DNA of 64,000 nt, from assembly GCF_007004735.1 (NCBI RefSeq), contig NZ_SSNL01000009.1:62001-126000 (forward strand), read 5' to 3'. This stretch comes from Salinigranum halophilum (GTDB taxonomy: Archaea; Halobacteriota; Halobacteria; Halobacteriales; Haloferacaceae). Positions 18,088-26,684 of this stretch are shown here, piece after piece; the first letter of the stretch is position 1; each line of letters begins with the position of its first letter. The translations under genes were made by a program, and so were the position numbers. The notes beneath the pieces were generated by a model. The model ran no database searches, was not told the origin of the DNA, and saw only the letters and a list, made by a program, of their open reading frames with translations.

Positions 18088-20043
18088 ATGACCTCAGCAC
18101 AGACGCCGGATACCGACGTGGACACCGCCATCGACGTCCACGTCGAGAACGTCGGTGGCATCTCCGACGCCGACGTCACGCTTCGACCGGGTGTCACAGT
18201 TCTCGCCGGCCGGAACGCGACGAACCGTACCTCGTTCCTTCAGGCACTCATGTCCGCGCTCGGGAGCGAGCACGTCTCGCTCAAGGGCGACGCCGACGAG
18301 GGACGCGTCGACCTGTCAGTCGGCGGCGAGACGTTCACACGGACGCTCGAACGCGCCGGGAGCAGCGTTCGCACGGGCGGGACACCCTACCTGGACAAGC
18401 CCGAACTCGCCGACCTGTTCGCGTTCCTGCTCGAGTCGAACGAGGCGCGCCGGGCCGTCGCCCGCGGTGACGACCTCCGCGAGCTCATCATGCGTCCGGT
18501 CGATACGGCCGCGATCAACGCCGAGATCGACCGGCTCAAAGAGGAGAAGCGCTCGATCGACGACGAACTCGACGAACTCGACAGCCTCTCCGACCGGCTC
18601 CCCGAACTCGAGACGCGGCGAACCCAGCTCGCAGACCGGATCGAGGAGACGGAGGCCGAACTCGAAGCCGCCCGTGAGGAGCTGGAGACGGCCGACGCGA
18701 GCGTCCAGCGCTCGCGAGAGGAGAAGGACAGCCTCGACAACAAGCTCGACGCACTCGGCGACGCGCGCGACGAGCTCGAGTCCATCCGGTACGACCTGGA
18801 GACCGAGCGCGAGAGCCTCGACTCGCTCCGGACCGACCGCGACGAGGTGGAGGCCGAACTCGACGCGGCCGACGGCGAGGAGGAGGTCGACGTCACGAAG
18901 ATCGAGGCCGAACTCGACCGCCTCCGCGACCGCCAGCAGGCGCTCGATTCGACCGTCAAGCAGCTCCAGAGCGTCATCCAGTTCAACGAGGAGATGCTCG
19001 AGGGGACGAACGAGGAGATCGCTCAGGCGCTCCGCGACGACGAGAACGGGTCGGTGACCGACGGCCTGCTCGCCGACAGCGCCGTCGTCTGCTGGACCTG
19101 CGGCTCCGAGGTCGACGAGGGTGACATCGAGGCGACGCTCGACCGCCTGCGGGAGCTGCGTCAGGAGAAGATCGCCGAGCGGCGCTCGCTCAAACAGGAG
19201 GTGTCGGAACAGCAGTCACGCCGTGACGAGGTCCGCAACGCCACCAGGGAGTACGAGCAACTCGAACGCCGACTGACGAGCGTCGAAGACGAGATCGAGC
19301 GACGCGAGGACAAGGTCGAGCAGCTTCAAGAACGCCGCGCGGAGTTGAAAGAGCGCGTCACCGAACTGGAAGACGAAGTCGAGTCGCTCGAAGACGAGAC
19401 CTACAGCGAGGTGCTCGACCGCCACAAGGACGTCAACCGCCGCGAGTTCGAACTCGACCGGCTCAGAGACGAGAAGCGCGAGGTCGAAGCCGAACTGGAG
19501 GAGATCGAACGCCGACTCGACGACCGCGAGGACCTCGAGGCCGAGCGAGAAGAGATCAACGAGGAACTGGAAGAACTCCGGACGCGCATCGACCGCATCG
19601 AGCGCGAGGCTGTCACGGAGTTCAACGAACACATGGACGAGGTGCTCTCGCTCCTCGAGTACCGGAACATCGACCGCATCTGGATCGAACGGACCGAGAA
19701 ACGGGTGCGTGAGGGACGCCGCCGGGTGACGAAGAACTCGTTCGACCTCCACATCATCCGGTCGACCGACGACGGCACCGCCTACGAGGACACGGTCGAC
19801 CACCTCTCCGAGAGCGAACGCGAGGTCACCGGCTTGGTGTTCGCCCTCGCGGGCTATCTCGTCCACGAGGTGTACGAGACCTGTCCCTTCCTCCTCATGG
19901 ACTCGCTGGAGGCGATCGACTCGAACCGAATCGCCGCGCTCGTCGACTACTTCGCCTCCTTCGCCGACAACCTCGTGGTCGCGCTGCTCCCCGAGGACGC
20001 GCAGGCACTCGACGACGACTACCGGCGTGTCACCGACATCTGA
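18088..20043 (+). CDS. Archaea-specific SMC-related protein (Sph3-like)
   Basis: 651 residues. The N-terminal half of an ABC ATPase head comes first (residues 10-60, with the P-loop-like stretch VLAGRNATNRTSFLQAL), followed by a long coiled coil broken by a zinc-hook-like CWTCGSEV (about residue 330), and the C-terminal head with a signature-like HLSESEREVTGLVF and Walker B PFLLMDSLEAID. The Walker A is degenerate (no GKS/T), as in the haloarchaeal Sph group. SMC/Rad50-like proteins tether DNA or act in organisation of the nucleoid. Pairing with rdfA suggests involvement in cell shape or division. A short leaderless promoter with an operator-like dyad precedes it. Confidence 0.85.
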   Translation: MTSAQTPDTDVDTAIDVHVENVGGISDADVTLRPGVTVLAGRNATNRTSFLQALMSALGSEHVSLKGDADEGRVDLSVGGETFTRTLERAGSSVRTGGTPYLDKPELADLFAFLLESNEARRAVARGDDLRELIMRPVDTAAINAEIDRLKEEKRSIDDELDELDSLSDRLPELETRRTQLADRIEETEAELEAAREELETADASVQRSREEKDSLDNKLDALGDARDELESIRYDLETERESLDSLRTDRDEVEAELDAADGEEEVDVTKIEAELDRLRDRQQALDSTVKQLQSVIQFNEEMLEGTNEEIAQALRDDENGSVTDGLLADSAVVCWTCGSEVDEGDIEATLDRLRELRQEKIAERRSLKQEVSEQQSRRDEVRNATREYEQLERRLTSVEDEIERREDKVEQLQERRAELKERVTELEDEVESLEDETYSEVLDRHKDVNRREFELDRLRDEKREVEAELEEIERRLDDREDLEAEREEINEELEELRTRIDRIEREAVTEFNEHMDEVLSLLEYRNIDRIWIERTEKRVREGRRRVTKNSFDLHIIRSTDDGTAYEDTVDHLSESEREVTGLVFALAGYLVHEVYETCPFLLMDSLEAIDSNRIAALVDYFASFADNLVVALLPEDAQALDDDYRRVTDI

Positions 20044-20531
20044 CCGCCGACGGCGGCCGCACTCGGCGACGACCACCGGCGTCCACCCGTCGCTCATCGC
20101 TCCCACCGCACGCCGGGACTCGTCCACGCCGAGGTGACCCTCGAGCGTTACATCGTTATTCGTGTAACGTCGGAACGAGTCGGTGACGCGGCGGGCCGAG
20201 CAGTGACCATGCACTGTCCCGCGGGCGTGTCAGAACTCCTTGCCCGTCCAAAGCGTGAGCACCACCGGCGAGTTCGCTGTCGAGGGGAGCGGTGCGACCA
20301 ACTGCACGGTGGCGGCAGCCGTGTCGAGGGGGCCTGAGTCCGCCGGGGGCGTTCGGCGGGCGGGGCCGACTCCGCACGACCGGTGTCGACGAGCGGACAC
20401 GTGGTCGAGATGGTTCAGCGGCCGGGGCTGGCCGAGGTTCGGGTGGGCTGGGCGGCGGAATCGGTCCGACGAGCGTCCGCGAGCGACTGTGGAGCATAGT
20501 GAGTATCGAGTTCTGACGGGTTCTCAGCCGC
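20044..20531. other. Intergenic region, no gene seen
   Basis: 488 nt between two convergent genes. Contains one inverted repeat, CGTTACA-N10-TGTAACG (20146-20169). Open frames here have no recognisable features and the composition looks non-coding. Confidence 0.5.
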
Positions 20532-22025
20532 TCACGCGGGTGGGTGGTCGTCGGCCGCGTCGGGAGCAGGAGTGCGCACGTCGGTGAACACGAACATCGC
20601 CCCGCCGTCGGGCCGGTCGGTCACGGTGACCGTCCAGCCGTGTGCCTCGGCGACCCGCCGGACGATGGCGAGGCCGAACCCGGTTCTGTCGGGGTCCGAG
20701 GAGACGCCGTAGTCGAGGACCCGCTCGCGGTCGGACGGGGGGATACCGGGGCCGTCGTCGGCGACGGCGAAGCCGCGCGTGGGCTCGTTCTGCTGGCCGG
20801 TCGTCGGCGCGGGGTCGTGGGTCCGGTCGTCGCGGAGGTCGAAGACGCGGACGTGTGCTGTCGGCCCGGCGTACGTGACGGCGTTCGAGAAGAGGTTCTC
20901 GAGCAGTTGCTGGAGTCGTCCAGCGTCCGCGAGGACGACGAGCGGGGTGTCGACGGAGAGCCGAGCCGACTTGGTATCGACGGACTGCCAGGCCGACTCG
21001 GCCACCGCAGAGAGCGAGACCGGGCCGAGCGAGTTGATGTTCTCGCCCTCCCGGGCGAGCGTGAGGAGGTCGTCGATGATCGTTTCCATCCGTTCGAGCG
21101 CGAGTCGAATGTGGGCGGCGTGGGCGGTGTCGCCGGTCTGTTCGAGCAACGAGAGGTTGCCGCCGGCGACGGAGAGGGGGTTGCGGAGGTCGTGGCTGAC
21201 GACGCTCGCGAACTCCGCGAGGCGGTCGCGCTGGCGTTCCAGTTCGGCCACGTGGGCGACCCGCTCGGTGACGTCGTGCGAGTTGATGACGAACCCTTCG
21301 ATGTCGGGGTCGTCGATGAGGTTCCGGCCGGTGTTCTCGAGGACGACCCACCCCTTCTCGGGGTGAGCGAAGCGGAAGGTGATGACCGGGCGGTACGAGG
21401 GGTCGGCGATGGCCTCGAAGAGCGTCTCGACGGCATACTCGACGTCGTCGGGGTGGAGGTAGTCGAAGCCGACCTCCCCGACGAGGTCGTCGGGGTCGTA
21501 GCCGAACACGTTGCTCGCGGCCGGTGAGAGGTACTGGAAGACGCCGTTGGCGTCGACGATGGAGACCACGTCCGAGGAGTACTCGACCAGTTTGCGGAAA
21601 CGCCGCTGCTGAGCGCCCATCGCTCGCGCCGTCCGGTACTGGGTGGCGAAGTTCTGGACCCGATTGGCGAGCAGCGTGTACTGCTCGCGCTTCGTGGACT
21701 TCGGGAAGTAGTCGGTCACCCCGGCGGAGATGGCCTCGGCGGCGAGTTCCTCGCTCCCGGCCGCCGTGTAGAGGACGAACGGCAGGTCTGGGGAGTCGGC
21801 ACGAACGCGTTTGAGGAACGCCAGCCCGTCCATCTCGGGCATCTCGTAGTCCGAGACGATGCAGTCGACGCCGTCGAGCGCGTCGAGTGCCGCCGGCGCC
21901 GACGCGAACGACCGAACCTCGAGTGCCGGTCGCTCGAGCGGGAGGAAGGAGGCGACGAGGTCACGGACGCTTGCGTCGTCGTCGACGTGGAGTACGTGGA
22001 ACGTCTCACTGTCCTCGTCAGTCAT
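20532..22025 (-). CDS. Response regulator-PAS-histidine kinase hybrid
   Basis: 497 residues, soluble. A receiver domain (about 10-125) has the acidic pocket DDD at 15-17, phospho-acceptor D59 in IVSDYEMPEMDG and the conserved Lys near 109. A PAS domain follows (about 143-255). The kinase core has the HisKA H-box with H278 (VVSHDLRNPL), then HATPase with NLFSNAV (usual N-box Asn partly replaced by FSN), DDGPGIP and GFGLAIV motifs. This receiver-first arrangement is the commonest haloarchaeal cytoplasmic sensor kinase. The cue sensed by the PAS domain is unknown and no partner regulator is adjacent. Confidence 0.92.
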   Translation of the reverse strand: MTDEDSETFHVLHVDDDASVRDLVASFLPLERPALEVRSFASAPAALDALDGVDCIVSDYEMPEMDGLAFLKRVRADSPDLPFVLYTAAGSEELAAEAISAGVTDYFPKSTKREQYTLLANRVQNFATQYRTARAMGAQQRRFRKLVEYSSDVVSIVDANGVFQYLSPAASNVFGYDPDDLVGEVGFDYLHPDDVEYAVETLFEAIADPSYRPVITFRFAHPEKGWVVLENTGRNLIDDPDIEGFVINSHDVTERVAHVAELERQRDRLAEFASVVSHDLRNPLSVAGGNLSLLEQTGDTAHAAHIRLALERMETIIDDLLTLAREGENINSLGPVSLSAVAESAWQSVDTKSARLSVDTPLVVLADAGRLQQLLENLFSNAVTYAGPTAHVRVFDLRDDRTHDPAPTTGQQNEPTRGFAVADDGPGIPPSDRERVLDYGVSSDPDRTGFGLAIVRRVAEAHGWTVTVTDRPDGGAMFVFTDVRTPAPDAADDHPPA

Positions 22026-22191
22026 CGATTACTGAACGGGGTAGGCGGCCGGTGCGTATATATTTCACTCCCCCAGTTCGCTGAGTGAAAACAGGGGTAC
22101 GCGTGACGAGCCGACGCCAGCCGCCGACCGTGTGACGGTATCGGTGTCGACAGTAGTCCAGCGTGTCAACACGCGATAACGACAGGGCCGG

Positions 22192-22305
22192 TCAGGCGCT
22201 GCGGTCGCAGTCCGCACAGAGTGTGCTGATCGACATCGACAGCATCCCGGTGTGTTCGCGCGTGAGCGGGCAGCCACAGCGACTGCAGGTTGGCGGGTTG
22301 TCCAT
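22192..22305 (-). CDS. 37-residue zinc-ribbon microprotein
   Basis: ATG 22305 to TGA 22192. The sequence has CSRC at residues 7-10 and CADC at about 30-33, a standard four-Cys zinc ribbon, with a Thr/Met/Ser-rich link between. Tiny zinc-ribbon proteins of this size are frequent in haloarchaea, and deletion of some affects growth or swarming in Haloferax. It is isolated between a kinase gene and a lipid-enzyme paralogue. The paired CxxC motifs are the only, but specific, evidence that it is coding. Confidence 0.65.
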   Translation of the reverse strand: MDNPPTCSRCGCPLTREHTGMLSMSISTLCADCDRSA

Positions 22306-22379
22306 GGTGGTGTCGGCCTGTACGTCGGGTCGGCGGGGATTTGTTATGCGTGAGCTACCACTTCCGATGGCAGGCGTTG

Positions 22380-23642
22380 TCAGGCGTCCGAGGTGCCGCC
22401 GACGTCGTCGCTCGTCGCGGCGACGAACGGGCTTAGCTGCGCCGAGAGTGCCGTCTCACGCCCCTGTGTCGCGTCGAGGGCCGCTCGCGCCCACTGCTCG
22501 TCCCCACCGTCGACCCCGTCGAGGCCGAGACGGGCCACCGAGACGGCGCGCTCCAGCGCGGCACGCGAGGGGTGAGGCGAGAGCGCGCGAAGCCGAGACC
22601 AGACAGCGAGGGTGTCGACGAGCAGTCCCTCGGCGACCCCCACCGGGTCAGAGAGCGCGGGGACCGTCGAGAGGTACGCCGCGGCCGCCGTTCGCTCGGG
22701 GGTGACCTCGGTCGCGAGCCACGCCTCGATGCGCTCGCGCGACGCGGCGGGGGCGAGCACGTCGCGGGCCCGCGAGAAAAGCGCCGCCTCCTCACGCGCG
22801 ACGGCGTGGAAGGCGTTGCCGACGACCACTGCGTCGGCACCCGCGGCGAGCATCGCATCGGCGTCTTCGGCCGCCGCGAGCCCGCCGCCGTACCACACCC
22901 GCGAGTACGAGACCGCGTTCGAGACGGCCGCGAGGACGCGTTCGGCCTCCTGGCCACCGAAGCGGCCGGAGTACTCGACGTAGAGGACGGGGCTGTGCAG
23001 ATAGCGGTCGGCGACCATGGCCCGGCGTGCGGCCTCCGAGGGGCCGAGGACGTCGTCGACACCGACACCTGCCTCCCGAGCGGCGGCACTGTCGGGGTTC
23101 TGGACGAGGTACGCCTCGAACGCGGCCGTCTCGAGGAGCCACGAGGTGGCCGCGTCGGCGAGCACCTCGCGAAGGGCCGCGGGCGTCCACCGCGGGACGT
23201 GGTCGGCGACGATAGCCGGTGCCAGGTCGCCTCTGACCCGTTCGATGCCGGCACCGAGTTCGCCCACGACGGCTTCGACGCTCCCGTTGAGCACCTGCGG
23301 GATGGCGATGAACGCCGCCGCCGCTCGGGTGTCGTCGGTCACGTGTGTCGGGTCGCTCGGTTCGTGGAACACGGGGACGTCGACGGCCGCGAGGAGCGTG
23401 AACGTCGCCTCCGTGTTCGCACCTGTCACCGCCGTCGACCCGCCGACAGCGACGGCGTCGGTGTACGAGAGGTAGCGCGGGGAGAGGAGGGGGAGCCGCC
23501 GCCGCGCCTCGGGGTCGACCTTCGTGAGATGCGTCCACGACGACGGGACCGGGTTGGTGTCGACCGGCAGGACGCGCGCGGCGACGCGACCGATCGCGCC
23601 GAGACGTCCCAGCCGAACGCCGAATCGCTCGCTTGCGGTCAT
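22380..23642 (-). CDS. GGGP-synthase (PcrB) family paralogue with extra C-terminal domain
   Basis: 420 residues. Residues about 30-245 match the TIM barrel of geranylgeranylglyceryl phosphate synthase, which joins a prenyl diphosphate to sn-glycerol-1-phosphate: WTHLTKVDPE, HEPSDP, YLVQNPDSAA, LYVEYSGRFG and the phosphate-binding YGGGL and DAVVVGNAFH are all present. Normal haloarchaeal enzymes are about 230 residues; this one has about 170 additional, mainly helical residues. It is probably a paralogue with a different substrate or an accessory lipid role. It is divergent, across about 190 nt, from a prenyl-synthase-like gene, so they may form one pathway. Confidence 0.82.
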   Translation of the reverse strand: MTASERFGVRLGRLGAIGRVAARVLPVDTNPVPSSWTHLTKVDPEARRRLPLLSPRYLSYTDAVAVGGSTAVTGANTEATFTLLAAVDVPVFHEPSDPTHVTDDTRAAAAFIAIPQVLNGSVEAVVGELGAGIERVRGDLAPAIVADHVPRWTPAALREVLADAATSWLLETAAFEAYLVQNPDSAAAREAGVGVDDVLGPSEAARRAMVADRYLHSPVLYVEYSGRFGGQEAERVLAAVSNAVSYSRVWYGGGLAAAEDADAMLAAGADAVVVGNAFHAVAREEAALFSRARDVLAPAASRERIEAWLATEVTPERTAAAAYLSTVPALSDPVGVAEGLLVDTLAVWSRLRALSPHPSRAALERAVSVARLGLDGVDGGDEQWARAALDATQGRETALSAQLSPFVAATSDDVGGTSDA

Positions 23643-23835
23643 CTGTCACTGTCGCCCCTGTTCATGTCGATGGGGTCGACCGGCGCGATAAAAACGCGTC
23701 CGGTGTCCGGCGGCGCAGAACCGCGCGGCGAACGCCGTGGATGGCAACTTTCAAGCCGGTTCCGCAGGGAGGCGCTCGTATGACAACCGCCAGACCGCGT
23801 CGCGGTCGACGTCGAGCCCGGGTCGGGGGGTCACG

Positions 23836-25083
23836 ATGAGCGGGCCCGGACTGCTCGCGCGGGCCGCCCGGCTGGTCGCCGACTCCGGTCGCGTCCCGAC
23901 CGCCCAGCGTGCCGTCCTCGGATACTACGCGGCGACGGGCACGTTCGACGCCCGGGCGCTCGGGCTCAAGTCGCGCGTCGACGGCGTGATGGACGAGATC
24001 CTCGCCGACCTGTACGGCGCGTGCGAGCGGGCGCTCGCCGAGGAGTTCGGCGTGCACGAACGCGCGGTGTCGTTCACGTACGAGACGAAGCTGACGCTGC
24101 CGGCCGAACTCACGCTCGGGTACCTCTTCCGGCGGGCACGCTCACGGGCGACGAGACAGTACGACCCGCTCGAGGACGACAGTAACGGCGCGGGTGGGGG
24201 ACTGCTCGGGGGCGTTCCGGGGGTGAGCGGGCGTCCGGACGGTATCGCCCACCGACAGCGCGCGAACCGGGCGGCGAGGGCGCTCGTGGGGGACGCACGT
24301 GAGATGACGGCGTTCGTGGTCAGCGCGCTCCTCGACGGCGACATGCGCGACGCCATCAACGACGAGGAGTTCGGCGACTTCCTCGTCACGTTCGAGGCGG
24401 ACGTCGACGCGGACAGCGAACGCGTCGCCGAGGTCGCCCAGTCGTGTCTCCAGTCGCGGGTCGAGACGGGCTTCGCGTCGTACCCGGACGACGTCCGGGC
24501 GGCGTACGACCACGCGGTCGAACTGAGCGAGGCCCATCAAGACCAAGACGAGCGGTTCCGCGAACTGATGGCGCTGGTGAGCGCCGAGTCGAGCGACGGG
24601 GACCTCACGCCCGAAGCGGCGCGCGACGCCATCGAGGCCGAGTACAAACACCGTCCGATGGCGGACGACGACCATCCGTTCACTCGGGAAGAACTCGACC
24701 TGCCGTACCTGACCACACAGTACGACCGGGTCGGCGTCATCTACCACGGCATGCTCGAGATGTACCGTGCCGCGGGGTTCGAAATCGAGCCGGCGTTCGA
24801 ACGTTCCATCGTCTTCGCCATCATCGGCGCGCAGGTGTGGCTCGACGACGTCGACGACTACCGTGCGGACGTCGCGGAGGGCCAGCTCACGCCCGTGACC
24901 GCCGAGTACCTGCTCGCCTCGGCCGACCGCGACGCCTTCGAGGCCGTCGTCGACATCTCCAACGCCTACTTCGACCGCGCTCGGTCGTACGCCGACGAGG
25001 CGGACTCGACGCTGACGGGAATCGCGGTCGAGTACATCCTCTACTCGGGAGACGTCTCTCACCTCCCGGGTGCCGACCGCTGA
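23836..25083 (+). CDS. All-helical isoprenoid-synthase-like protein
   Basis: 415 residues from ATG 23836. Mostly helical, no signal peptide. Near residues 335-370 the segment AQVWLDDVDDYRADVAEGQL followed by TPVTAEYLL resembles the second Asp-rich motif of trans-prenyl synthases (DDxxDY...EGK.T). A clear first DDxxD is not visible; candidate acidic clusters are NDEEFGDF and FEADVDADSE in the middle. It could be a diverged prenyltransferase or a class I terpene synthase, or a non-catalytic relative. Divergent pairing with a GGGP-synthase paralogue strengthens the isoprenoid-lipid idea. The family name is not certain. Confidence 0.6.
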   Translation: MSGPGLLARAARLVADSGRVPTAQRAVLGYYAATGTFDARALGLKSRVDGVMDEILADLYGACERALAEEFGVHERAVSFTYETKLTLPAELTLGYLFRRARSRATRQYDPLEDDSNGAGGGLLGGVPGVSGRPDGIAHRQRANRAARALVGDAREMTAFVVSALLDGDMRDAINDEEFGDFLVTFEADVDADSERVAEVAQSCLQSRVETGFASYPDDVRAAYDHAVELSEAHQDQDERFRELMALVSAESSDGDLTPEAARDAIEAEYKHRPMADDDHPFTREELDLPYLTTQYDRVGVIYHGMLEMYRAAGFEIEPAFERSIVFAIIGAQVWLDDVDDYRADVAEGQLTPVTAEYLLASADRDAFEAVVDISNAYFDRARSYADEADSTLTGIAVEYILYSGDVSHLPGADR

Positions 25084-25412
25084 GACGAGTCGGAGCGAGG
25101 CGTGGGTTCGAACGCGAAGCGGCGCTCGTCGGTGCCAGCGACACCACCGTGTCCGTAGTTAATCATACATATCAATAAGTGGAGTACTTATTACCGTCAG
25201 GAATCAGACCGGACACACCCCACCGTGTCCGCCGTTGTGCTGACACGAAGTCGAACTCGATGTACAACGCTGGCGGTGCGGTGAAAGCGATACGAATATC
25301 GGCAAAGCCGGTTCGGTCTGTTGAGGACGGTGAATCGACGATGTTTGACGCGCTGGTCTGTAGCGACTGGAGAGCGATTTGTAAACCACGAGTATTTTAG
25401 TCAGTCAACTGT
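25084..25412. repeat. Two dispersed family-C ORB-like repeats and a small dyad
   Basis: No gene in this stretch. ACACCACCGTGTCCG at 25141-25155 and CCCCACCGTGTCCGCCGTT at about 25216-25234 match the repeats around the orc gene at 29933-31180, some 4.7 kb away. Between them lies the inverted repeat AATAAGT-N5-ACTTATT (25174-25192) in AT-rich DNA. This may be a remnant or satellite of that origin. Confidence 0.6.
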
Positions 25413-25526
25413 TCACGAAAATAGTGTTTTTATCGCGTATCGAAAACCATTGCTTACATCGCGAACAGTGACTCGGTCGAGAGCTTTGTCGATCACAGCG
25501 GTCAATTCGTCGAGAGAATCCAAGAC
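25413..25526 (-). pseudogene. Possible IS630 transposase C-terminal fragment
   Basis: On the minus strand a 37-codon frame reads LDSLDELTAVIDKALDRV then VRDVSNGF. The end of haloarchaeal IS630-type transposases has a similar pattern (FDSLDELT...AID.AL....VSNYF). The rest of the gene is not recognisable nearby. This is a weak relic call. Confidence 0.4.
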
Positions 25527-25636
25527 TCAGTACCCCCACAAAGCATCCGAAGCTAGTTGTTTCTGAAGCCTGAGTTCCGTGTCGGAGCGGCTGCACTGAC
25601 GGTCTCGACGATATCTAGAGAATCGGGTCGAGAGAG

Positions 25637-25801
25637 ACACCTCTATCGATTTGTTGTGGAAGAGTCCACCAGACACCAGCGGCGCACCTTTATCGATTTG
25701 TTGTGGGAGAGTCCACCAAACACCAGCGACGCACCCCTATCGACTTGTTATCGGTGCCGAGAGAGCTAGACCGCTGCAGCACCCTCCTATCGATTTGTTC
25801 C
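25637..25801 (+). repeat. Family-E origin-like repeats (four copies, 47-nt tandem block)
   Basis: Copies of a motif near CACCCCTATCGATTTGTT start at 25637, 25684, 25731 and 25779. The first three are part of a 47-nt tandem unit that also carries GAGTCCACCA. All have the same orientation. Three more copies lie at 29214-29242 and, inverted, at 29493-29512 and 29698-29719. The layout (C-rich half plus a distinct half) resembles ORBs, yet no orc gene abuts both groups in the usual way. Confidence 0.75.
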
Positions 25802-26045
25802 GATGAGGAGCTACTGATTGATTTGAGCCCGAGCCACCGTCCGCAGTTCGTCCCCGTGGACGTCTTTCAGTCGGGAATCTTCCCGAAGCGTCTCGATAAT
25901 CGTGTTCGGGTCCTCCCCAAATGTGAACTCGAGATAACTCGCTCTTATGTAGAATTGCGGAAACCACCCGATAACGACACAATCAATGGCTGACTCGACA
26001 GATTCACCAGAGAGGGTGAGTGACCGAATGATGCCGAAGGTGTGA

Positions 26046-26079
26046 GCGGCCTGTTCCAAGCCCTGCTTGGACAGGCCGC
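26046..26079. other. Hairpin 1 in the IS1595 transposase gene
   Basis: 15-bp stem with one bulged T: GCGGCCTGT(T)CCAAGC pairs with GCTTGGACAGGCCGC around loop CCT. It encodes part of LSKQGLEQAA on the minus strand. Confidence 0.8.
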
Positions 26080-26226
26080 GGAACTTCCGAAGCCACGGTT
26101 GAACGAGCGAAAACAAGCACTCAGCCTGATTAATGTGGACGCCCCTTGGCGAAACATACCTCTCTTTGTGGACGACCGTTCGGTGGTCAAAATCAATCTG
26201 TCGGTATGCCTGGAGTCCGTCAGTCC

Positions 26227-26255
26227 AGACCTCTCCCAGCGGCTGGGAGAGGTCT
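26227..26255. other. Hairpin 2 in the IS1595 transposase gene
   Basis: Perfect 13-bp stem AGACCTCTCCCAG / CTGGGAGAGGTCT with loop CGG, inside codons for EDLSQPLGEV. Confidence 0.85.
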
Positions 26256-26400
26256 TCAGCCTCCTGAATCACTGGTTCAAGATCGCCTTCGTAGTCGATC
26301 CCACGTTGTCCGCGAATCACACGAAGCGAGTCGCGGCACGCCGCGACGAGCGTCAACTAATCACCGTGGCGGCCTCGCCAGCGTGATCGACCTGTCTGGG

Positions 26401-26439
26401 AAGAGCCGCCGCGGAACAGCCGTTCTCGCGGCGGCTCTT
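26401..26439. other. Hairpin 3 in the IS1595 transposase gene
   Basis: Perfect 13-bp stem AAGAGCCGCCGCG / CGCGGCGGCTCTT enclosing a smaller GAAC-AGCC-GTTC stem, inside codons for EPPRERLFRGGS. Confidence 0.85.
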
Positions 26440-26521
26440 GGCCTTTGTAGCCCGAACAGACTTCGCCAGATTCGTCAACTTGGGTGGGTCCAACGATGGC
26501 CTGATCGAGAAGTTCCCAAAC

Positions 26522-26557
26522 GACGTGGAAGCCGCGGTTCAGCGTGGCTTCCACGTC
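26522..26557. other. Hairpin 4 in the IS1595 transposase gene
   Basis: Perfect 12-bp stem GACGTGGAAGCC / GGCTTCCACGTC with a 12-nt loop, inside codons for EATLNRGFHVV. Confidence 0.8.
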
Positions 26558-26649
26558 TCGAATCGCCGTATAGACGGTTCTGTAGGCTCGCCCGAGAAAC
26601 GGGGCGATCTGGTTGACACTGAGCAACGTATCGGCGTAGAGTGTGAACG

Positions 26650-26684
26650 CGAGAAGCACCTCTCCCGCGGTGAGGTGCTTCTCG
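26650..26684. other. Hairpin 5 in the IS1595 transposase gene
   Basis: Perfect 13-bp stem CGAGAAGCACCTC / GAGGTGCTTCTCG with a 9-nt loop, inside codons for HEKHLTAGEVLLAF. Confidence 0.85.

Noticed and set aside
20156-20497. Pro/Arg-rich minus-strand open frame
   Set aside because: Composition is typical of non-coding GC-rich DNA; no motif and no ribosome or promoter signal.
26357-26359. TAG as pyrrolysine codon or programmed readthrough
   Set aside because: Haloarchaea are not known to use pyrrolysine, and a simple CAG-to-TAG mutation explains it.
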